A stretch of DNA of 64,000 nt from Zygnema cylindricum (Eukaryota > Streptophyta > Zygnematophyceae > Zygnematales > Zygnemataceae): NCBI GenBank assembly GCA_037447655.1, contig JBBHKE010001396.1, positions 64,001 to 128,000 of the forward strand, in the 5' to 3' direction. Made by a program: the position numbers and the translations under genes. How positions within the stretch are numbered: the stretch's first letter is position 1; the number at the start of each line of letters is the position of its first letter. Shown here piece after piece: positions 59,383-64,000 of the stretch. The notes beneath the pieces were generated by a model. The model searched no databases. It was given only the letters and a program-made list of their open reading frames with translations, and was not told the DNA's origin.

Positions 59383-59745
59383 TTTCTCCCTCCCTCTCTT
59401 TCTTTGTATTTTTCTCCGTCTCCCTTTCTCCCTCTCTCCCTATCCTTTTACCCTCCGCCTGTCCCCCTCTCCCTCTCACCCCCTTTTTCTCTCTTCTCGT
59501 CCCCCTCTCTACCTCTCCCCCTCTCCCTCTCTCGCCCTCTTCCCCCCCCTCCCCCTCCCTTTCCCACTTGACCTTTGTTTCCCCTTCTCCCGCCCTCTCC
59601 CTCTCTCCTCTCTCTCTCTCCCTCTCTCCTCTCTCTCTCCTCTCTCTCTCTCTCCCCCTTCAAACTCCTCACTCCTCTGTATCCCCTCTCCTCTTCTCTC
59701 CTCCACTCTTCTCTCCCTCCCTTCTCTTTTCTCCCCCAGAGACCT
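59383..59745. repeat. CT microsatellite before the TauE/SafE start codon
   Basis: About 360 bp of CTCTCC/CCCTCT ending in ctcccccagagacc just before the ATG at 59754. It parallels the tract ending at 9359. Ser/Pro/Leu-rich frames here are artefacts. Confidence 0.95.
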
Positions 59746-59753
59746 TGCCCAAC

Positions 59754-61599
59754 ATGGTGGATTTTCGGATAGTCCCTCTCATCCTCTCCCTCTCTGTCCT
59801 CTCTCTCCCCCCCCTGGCCTTTTCCGCCAACCAATCCCATGTCCACGTGGCAGACCCCTACTGGCTCCAGGCCCTCCAAGCAGTCGACACCGGTCCAAGC
59901 GGCCCCGTGGGGCACACCTGGCCGGTAATTCCCACTCTATTTCCGTACACACCCATCTTTTCTGTTCTCCGTACCACCCAATTGTTTTTTCCCGTACACA
60001 TTATATCTCTATTTTTCCGTACATACCCATCTCTCCTTTTTCCGTGCATACACATTTCTCCTTTTTCCGTACATACCCATCACTCTAATATTCCGTACGG
60101 ACGTATTTTTATGAGTACGGACCAAACTCTCTCTAATTTTCCGTACACACCCATTTTTTCTTCTTTCCGAACTGCATCTCTTTTATTTTCCGTACACACC
60201 CTTGTCTTCTTATTTCCGTACTGACCCAATTCTCTCATGTTCCGTACAGATCTATGTCTTCTCATTTCCGTACTTCCCAATTCTCTACATTTCCGTACAC
60301 TGACATATCTTCATCTTTCCGTAACTGACCCATTTCTCTAATTTTCCGTACACACCCATCTCTCCATTTTCCGTACAGACCCATCACTCTCTTTTTTTTT
60401 CCGTTTTTTCATTTTTTTTTTTTGTCTTTTCTCCCGCGATTTGCGGATACCCCTCCATTGCAACGGAACCCAATTTTTCTGACTGTCCGTACGCATGGGT
60501 TTCCGTGTGGTTTCCGTTGGCTTTCTGTTGGACTTCTGTTGGGATTCCGTTGAGATTCCGTTGGGATTCCGTTGGGTTTTCCGTACAGCCTTTTGGACCT
60601 TCCTGGAAAACATTCTCCGCCACACTATTGGGGTTTTTGGCGGCGGCTCTGGCGAATGCCGGGGGGGTGGGAGGAGGACCCCTATTTGTACCCCTTTTTA
60701 ATCTGTTTTTGGGGTACGACGCCAAGACTTCCACGGCTCTCTCGAAAGGTGAGGGGAGGGAGAGAGGGACGGGGAAGGGGGAAAGGGGGGAGGGCGAGAG
60801 GGAGAAAGAGAGGGTGACGGAGAGGGGAAGGAGCGGGGAGAGGGAGAGAGGGAGAGGAAGAGGGAGTGAGGGTGAGGGAGAGGGAGAGGGAGAGAGGAAG
60901 AGAGAGAGGGAAGATCCGTTTAACCATGCACCTGTGGGAATCTATTGTGTGCTGTCCGTACGATCCATCCCATGCTGACGTGTCATGCATGATCCTCTGC
61001 TGTCCGTACAATTTTCCCGCGCTGATGTGTGTCCAAAGCCAGCCTGTGCTGTCCGTACGATTCGTGGTGTGCTGACGTGGCAGCTGGGTGGTGTGTACGG
61101 ATGGGCGGCAGCGATGGTGTTTGGGGGGGCGGTGGCAAGCGTGACCTTCAATGTGCAGCTCCGACACCCCACGGAGAGGAAGGCGCTCATTGACTTCGGT
61201 GCACACCTATAGCCAACACCGGGCACACCCGCCAAGAGAGGGATGAGAAAACTAGATAAAGGAAGTTGAATGAAGATGTAATGAAGTGAATGAAAAATGA
61301 GTGTGAAAATAACAAAAATTAGCGAGGCAAGGGGAAATTGACTTGGGTGCGCACCTTTCGCTCAACACATTTCTCCGCCTCGTGCACACCCGTGAGTGCA
61401 ATATGTTTTTAGATGCGAAACATGGGAAAGGAAAAAGTTTTAAATAAAAAAATAAAATACAGTTGAAAGGTTAAAAGTAAAAACTGTAAACAGAAGAAAT
61501 GAGGAAAAGTAAGAAATAAAATAAAAAAGAATGATAAGAATAAGAAGTTAACAAAAGTAAGATACTTCTTCCTCATCCAGCCTGCCTGCCTGCCTGCCT

Positions 61600-61633
<34 letters not shown>

Positions 61634-64000
61634 CACCTTTTCTCTTTCTCCCTTTCTCTCTTTCTCCCTCCCTCCCTCCATCCCTCCTTCTCTCCCCTCA
61701 AGAAAAAAAAAAAACGATTCGAATGGATCTGGTTGATCCGATTCAACTGTTGTACTGCTATGCCAATGCATCTGCTCTGCTACATCAGACCTACCCCGCC
61801 ACCTACTGTATTGCACTGTTCTGCATTGTATTGTACTGTAATGTACTGTACTGCAATGTACTGCACTCTCATGTACTGCACTATCATGTACTGCAATGTA
61901 CTGCACTGTAATGTACTGCACAATAATGTACTGCACTGTAAGGTAGTGTAATGTAATGTAGTGTACTGTTCTGTCCACCGACCTAATGGTAATGTAACGT
62001 TGCACCGACCTGGTGATTGTACCGTACAATCAGGGAGCCATGGTAGCTGATTGGGAGGGTGGGTGGTGCAGCAATGGCTCATCGAACCATGAATAAGGGA
62101 AGGGCCACTTGGAAGGAGGAGACCCGGAAGGCTCAGGTACAGAGAGGGAGGGAAAGGAGGGAGAGGGAGTGGTGGGAGAAGAGGGAGAGGTGGGAGAGGA
62201 GAGAGGAAGGAGCAAGAGGTGGGAGAGAGGAGAGAGAGAGGGAGGAGGGAGAGAAAAGGTAGGAAGCAAGGGAGAGTAGGAGAAGATTTATTTTTGAGTT
62301 TTTCTCTGCCAATTACAGCTCAGTTTGAAGCATGTGAGGAGCCAAATTAGTCTGGAACAAGTGGCCTTCCAAGAAATTCCCCCAAATTATTTAAAGACAA
62401 CCGATTTATTCATAATTATTTTTATAATAAATGTTAACTATGGAAAGAAACTTTTTTATGTATAAATATACGAGTTCACAACAAGAAGTTAATGTATCCA
62501 CATATATTTATAGAGATAATGTTAACTTATGATAACAGCTTATGTATATATACATATAACTGAAAACTTTTGAACTTACAAAGGTAACTTAGGTGTCTAC
62601 AAATAGTCATACAAATATTGTTAACAACAACTTTTCTTTGTATAAAAATTGGTTGGAAAAGCTCGCTTCCTTATAAAGACAAACTTATGTATGTACACAT
62701 ATTCATAGTGATAATGTTTACAGCAACCTTTTTTAATATAAATATCTCTAGGAAAAATGTTCCTTAAACTATCGATTCTTGTTCGTACATATATTTACAA
62801 ACATAATTTACTTATAAAAAATAATTTTAACTTTTTGCTTTGAGAGGAGGGTCTCGCAGGCCAAACTGGCATTGGCATCCAGTAACGGAGAACACTCGTC
62901 CAATGGAGGTCAGTTCCATGCAATGGGGCCGCTGGTTCTATGCTTTTCCTTGAATTAAATCAATCTTCAATGGAACGGAATGAGACAGACTAGCTGCACA
63001 GAACGCAACTGGATTTGAATGATTGGAAGGGAAACTCATACAAGAAAATGTAAAACAAAATCTAAAATAAAATCAAAATAATTAGTAGGGTAGGAAGTTA
63101 ATTAATAAGGGAAGTTTTAAGTAAATTGGACAGGAAGACCGATACTGCATTGGTTGTGTTCATAAGGACAAATTATGGAACGGAGTTGCATGGAACATCG
63201 TTGAATGGTTTAATTGGAAATGGAACAGAATTGAAAAAAGAAACTGAAAGCAACAAACAGAAAAGAAATGAAACGGAAAAATATGAATGGGAAAGAATTG
63301 AACTGAAAGAAACAGAAAGTCACTGAGCCTCGAACTAAGGAAAGAAATTATAATCATTATGTGGAAATAAGTGAAACGTAAAAAAATGAAAACTTAGGAA
63401 CTTAGGAAAACGGTGATCAGTCAAGGTTTTTCACTTCGATTGAATTGAATCAATTTGAAAACAAATTTTGATTTAGCAGAAATTGACTTTTAATTGAATT
63501 TCAATTTCAGTCTTCCCTTAACTGAGTTTGACTTACAATTCTTAAATCTCAACTACCTTGAATTATCTTTATCTTGAATTGGTTTAAAACTTGGAGTAAA
63601 ATGACGAGTTGAATCAAAGTTTGTACGTCTTAAAAAGTATTTAAATTGACCTGCGAAAGAGTCAAATTTGGACAGTTTTAATCTAATCTAAGAATCTGCA
63701 TGAGCTAAAATTAATTTCTCGCTGTCCTTGTCCCTCTCCCTCTCGCTCTCGCTCTCGCTCTCCCTCTCCCTCTCCCTCTCCCTTCTCTCTCCCTCCCTCC
63801 CTCCCTCCCCCCCTCTCTCTCCCTCTCCCTCTCTCAGTGGATGCCCTTCCCACCTCCTCGGAGGCCACGGCCGGCTCCTCCGGTCTGAAGGAGCCTCTCC
63901 TAGGACGCCTAACCGGTCACTTTAACGGAATCATGGACAAACTCAAGTCAGGAAGACCATCCGGGGTAGGCACGCCTCTCTCTCTCTCTCTCTCTCTCTC
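59754..64000 (+). CDS. TauE/SafE-family anion exporter, exons 1-6, continues beyond window
   Basis: Exons 59754-59924, 60589-60748, 61112-61198, 62072-62136, 62860-62908 and 63838-63965 join in consistent phases (220 codons). Exon 1 encodes a signal peptide (MVDFRIVPLILSLSVLSLPP) and a short lumenal segment. Exon 2 encodes the membrane core LLGFLAAALANAGGVGGG-PLFVP and GYDAKTSTALSK, and exon 3 AMVFGGAVASVTFN with LRHPTERKALIDF: the first-half signature of plant sulfite exporter TauE/SafE proteins. Exon 4 carries NKGRATWKEETRKA, the segment after the fourth helix. Exons 5-6 are a Ser-rich loop with LKEPLL. The family's helix between exons 3 and 4 (about 45 residues) was not found, although exon 3 joins exon 4 in phase. 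The family exports sulfonates, sulfite or related anions; the substrate here is unknown. The second half should lie to the right. Confidence 0.85.
59935..60385. repeat. Degenerate 25-bp repeat with CCGTAC in TauE/SafE intron 1
   Basis: TTCCGTAC-type words recur at about 25-bp spacing (near 60015, 60040, 60065, 60091, 60139, 60165, 60188, 60214, 60240, 60266, 60291, 60317, 60344 and 60369), typically as ttttccgtacacacccatct. About 17 units, diverged. Confidence 0.85.
60749..60912. repeat. GA microsatellite in TauE/SafE intron 2
   Basis: GGGAGA/GAGAGG tract right after the donor gtgagg at 60749. Apparent Arg/Glu/Gly-rich coding is an artefact. Confidence 0.9.
60945..61100. repeat. Three copies of a roughly 53-bp repeat in intron 2
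   Basis: tgctgtccgtac occurs at about 60949, 61000 and 61049, each followed by a gctgacgtg- or gctgatgtg-like word. The last copy ends shortly before exon 3. CCGTAC appears again here. Confidence 0.7.
61600..61690. repeat. TC and CCTC microsatellites in intron 3
   Basis: cctgcctgcctgcctg followed by (TC)n and (CCCT)n tracts, in the interval where the missing membrane exon would be expected. Confidence 0.9.
61800..61975. repeat. TGTACTGCA-type repeat in intron 3
   Basis: Irregular repeats of atgtactgca and ctgtaatg with 10- to 20-bp spacing. Cys/Tyr-rich frames are artefacts. It lies just upstream of exon 4. Confidence 0.8.
62137..62265. repeat. GA tract after exon 4
   Basis: agagggagggaaagg-type purine tract right downstream of the donor at 62137; low-complexity frames only. 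Confidence 0.8.
63725..63837. repeat. CT tract forming the polypyrimidine stretch before exon 6
   Basis: (CTCTCG/CTCCCT)n runs directly to the acceptor ctctctcag at 63837, giving an unusually long polypyrimidine tract. Confidence 0.9.
63966..64000. repeat. CT repeat at the start of intron 6
   Basis: After the donor gtaggc the window ends in (CT)n. Confidence 0.9.

Noticed and set aside
59343-60224. A 293-codon frame on + starting at 59343
   Set aside because: It reads through the CT tract, then through exon 1 of the TauE/SafE gene and on into its intron repeats; only 59754-59924 matches a real exon.
61409-62082. Frames of 206 and 100 codons on minus
   Set aside because: They translate the TGTACTGCA repeat and TC tract inside a TauE/SafE intron.

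Overview
This window is a repeat-dominated piece of a eukaryotic nuclear genome. Split genes with GT..AG introns, Ty1/copia LTR elements with half-tRNA type primer sites, and a plant-type TauE/SafE gene point to the green lineage. The expanded CT/GA microsatellites, the many MITEs and the LRR exons of exactly 72 nt in phase 2 would suit a streptophyte alga or early land plant, but the species is an inference. A 10-base N gap at 28296-28305 marks a scaffold join. Most open frames longer than 60 codons are low-complexity or transposon-derived, so the real genes were found by joining exons across introns by eye.

Three host genes or gene parts can be supported. (1) A glycosyltransferase-like gene on + (five exons, 9361-12499, DSD motif) whose family-like C-terminal block continues in the same frame beyond an in-frame TAA at 12500-12502. 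(2) Three LRR exons on - (59258-59187, 58782-58711, 55519-55448), part of an LRR receptor or LRR protein gene. (3) A TauE/SafE-family anion exporter gene on + (six exons, 59754 to beyond the window end), apparently lacking the exon for the membrane segment after its third exon. Genes 1 and 3 share an architecture: a long CT tract runs up to the ATG, a short first exon encodes a hydrophobic leader, and intron 1 is packed with CCGTAC/GTACGG hexamers. A 16-bp minisatellite carrying the same hexamer (7609-8740, about 71 units) lies upstream of gene 1.

Retroelements by region: 1-3400 holds the 3' end of one copia element joined to a second copia family. 13980-19810 holds a copia 5' half followed by a head-on inverted LTR. 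20140-21800 is a copia family-2 remnant. 22417-25127 holds an orphan Lys/Glu-rich ORF between stacked LTR pieces. 25128-28295 repeats the copia-plus-inverted-LTR arrangement, then a family-3 LTR and a partial family-1 LTR. 31293-37202 is a structurally complete copia element with LTRs of 908 and 877 bp and a perfect 5-bp target duplication. 44572-49685 is a third copia family, and 49686-52649 is a large non-coding LTR element with a half-tRNA-iMet-like primer site.

MITEs and foldback elements fill 3500-7220 (nested palindromes), 12034-12222, 14640-15352, 18287-18996, 38041-38895, 42240-43325 and 54297-54421. About 54.4-59.3 kb is very AT-rich and contains the LRR exons. The most distinctive retroelement observation is that every readable family-1 LTR carries, at its 3' end, the start codon and first residues of Gag in an open frame reaching the LTR boundary.
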